Shown in pieces: positions 4,954 to 6,115 of a DNA stretch of 6,115 nucleotides; within the stretch, counting starts at the first letter, position 1; every line of letters starts with the position of its first letter. The stretch lies in the NCBI GenBank assembly GCA_937914775.1, contig CALDNB010000209.1:1-6115 (forward strand), given 5' to 3'. This stretch comes from an uncultured Clostridia bacterium (GTDB lineage Bacteria; Bacillota; Clostridia; Monoglobales; Firm-18). A model generated the notes under the pieces. The model did not search any database. It worked only from the letters and a program-made list of their open reading frames with translations, and was not told the origin of the DNA. Position numbers and translations under genes: made by a program.

Positions 4954-6115
4954 ATGATAAAAGTAGTAGATAATTTTGATAAAAAAATAGAAAAATATCT
5001 GTCAAAGCAAAGGCATATAACAAATTACAAACTGCAGTTGGCATCGGAAGTTTTAGACGTGGAATATTACGACGTAAAGTTCCCCATCACATCTGATGTT
5101 TTAAGAGTGCACCTTGAACTTTCTTTTGAAAAGGGTTCATTTGTTGTAACAGAAGTATGGTTGCCCGTAAATCCGAAAAACATTTTTGTTGCACATGGCG
5201 GCGGAGGTTTGGCGGGCTGGGTACCCGTTCACGATATGTATAATCTGTTAAAAGAAGGTTACATATGTGCAGGTACCGATATGGGAACATCAAAAGGCAT
5301 TTTATGGGGAATAAAAAACAGGGCGTGTCATAAAGATTTCGGCTACAGAGCGACCTGCCACATGAGTAAAATCGCAAAGGAACTTATAAAAGTTGCTTAC
5401 GGCAATCAAAAGATATTTTCAATTTTCAAAGGCGGTTCTACAGGGGGACGCCAGGCGTTAACGGTAGTACAAAGAGTTCCGAAACTTTACGACGGTGTTT
5501 TATGCGGAGCGCCTGCAAACTTATTGATGTCTCTTAATAACTACCAGTTGTGGAACTATGTAAATTGCAAAAAGGGAAATTTCTCAAAAGAAACCGCAAC
5601 AATGATACAGCAAAAAGCAAGTGAAAGTAATTTGTGTCCCGAAGAATTTGTGGCCACTTTAAATTTCTTAACCGATACACAGAAAGAAAAACTGCTTAAC
5701 ATTTATAAAGGACCAGAAGGCACCTACTGCGGAATGCCAATGGGAAGCGAAACGGAAGTGTGCGGTCTTGACTATTTGTCACAGGCGGAGAGTAACCCAC
5801 ACAATTCTTCTTTTGTATGGACTTTTGGTAAAGATTTTGACCCCTTTACATACGATTTCAAAAAAGACTACAAAAAGATGACAAAAACTCTTTCCGGGTA
5901 TATGAATGCGGACAAAACAAATCTTACACCCTTTTTCAAAAAAGGCAGTAAACTTATGATAGTTGCAGGTACTTACGACTGTACCATACCTTATCAGAAA
6001 ACTGTAGAATACACAAAAGAAGTCGCAGAAAAATCAAAATTTGTCTGTGATAATCTGAAGTTATTTGTAGTACCTATGGTAAATCACGATATGGCATTTT
6101 GCCGTCCCGAAGACG
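4954..6115 (+). CDS. Tannase/feruloyl-esterase-family alpha/beta hydrolase (partial, cut by right edge)
   Basis: 387 complete codons of an alpha/beta hydrolase with the tannase/feruloyl esterase (PF07519-type) pattern. FVAHGGGGLAGWV is the oxyanion-hole strand-loop. GGSTGGRQAL (160-169) carries nucleophile S162, and YDGVLCGAPA follows as in the family. NLTPFFKKGSKLMIVAGTYD leads to the acid D342, and VNHDMAF gives catalytic H378. Classical members have Cys just before the Ser and just after the His, joined by a disulfide; here these are G161 and D379, so that linkage is absent. No signal peptide is seen, implying an intracellular esterase. The start at 4954 has a weak GGTGA 5 nt upstream; in-frame ATG 4942 and GTG 4945 are alternatives. 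It is transcribed divergently from the amino-sugar operon and may share its control. The substrate (aromatic ester, acylated sugar) is unknown. Confidence 0.5.
   Translation, partial: MIKVVDNFDKKIEKYLSKQRHITNYKLQLASEVLDVEYYDVKFPITSDVLRVHLELSFEKGSFVVTEVWLPVNPKNIFVAHGGGGLAGWVPVHDMYNLLKEGYICAGTDMGTSKGILWGIKNRACHKDFGYRATCHMSKIAKELIKVAYGNQKIFSIFKGGSTGGRQALTVVQRVPKLYDGVLCGAPANLLMSLNNYQLWNYVNCKKGNFSKETATMIQQKASESNLCPEEFVATLNFLTDTQKEKLLNIYKGPEGTYCGMPMGSETEVCGLDYLSQAESNPHNSSFVWTFGKDFDPFTYDFKKDYKKMTKTLSGYMNADKTNLTPFFKKGSKLMIVAGTYDCTIPYQKTVEYTKEVAEKSKFVCDNLKLFVVPMVNHDMAFCRPED

Noticed and set aside
5087..5377. Minus-strand frame of 96 codons opposite the esterase gene
   Set aside because: Antisense to clear tannase-family coding sequence; cysteine-rich low-quality translation and no ribosome site.

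Overview
The window looks like a chromosomal fragment of an AT-rich Gram-positive anaerobe, most likely an uncultured gut-type member of the Clostridia (Bacillota). This rests on strong AGGAG/GAGGTG-type Shine-Dalgarno sites, AT-rich promoters with consensus TATAAT boxes, A/T-ending codons, and protein families typical of such genomes (BDH-type iron alcohol dehydrogenase, cytoplasmic GH20, LmbE/PIG-L, tannase-family esterase). The species cannot be named from this sequence alone.

Layout. (1) Positions 1-872, minus strand: an iron-containing alcohol dehydrogenase whose C-terminus runs off the left edge. It has its own promoter (901-929). (2) Roughly 941-1250: no ordinary gene, but a dense set of nested inverted repeats and hairpins that looks like a repetitive intergenic element. 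It appears to run into the 3' end of the next gene and may supply its last ~25 codons and stop; a 12-bp hairpin inside it may act as the operon terminator. (3) Positions 4799 down to 1176, minus strand: a tight four-gene operon in transcription order PIG-L (LmbE) deacetylase, divergent NagB-fold protein, small cupin, GH20 hexosaminidase-like enzyme. Gaps are 24, 15 and 6 nt, and each gene has a good ribosome binding site. (4) Positions 4800-4953: a divergent promoter region with two perfect 13-bp direct repeats 21 bp apart. (5) Positions 4954-6115, plus strand: a tannase/feruloyl-esterase-family hydrolase, cut by the right edge.

How the genes may work together (inference). The operon reads as an intracellular route for an N-acetylated amino-sugar glycoside: the GH20 enzyme removes a terminal HexNAc/HexN, the PIG-L protein removes the acetyl group, and the NagB-fold protein acts on the freed amino sugar. 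The NagB-fold protein has lost, by eye alignment, the residues that NagB uses to hold the 6-phosphate and one catalytic Asp. Together with the absence of a nagA-, kinase- or transporter-type gene here, this suggests chemistry on an unphosphorylated or otherwise unusual substrate. The logic resembles the archaeal deacetylase/glucosaminidase/deaminase chitobiose pathway and the NagB-LmbE fusion proteins of Bacteroidetes. This is the most interesting possibility in the window.
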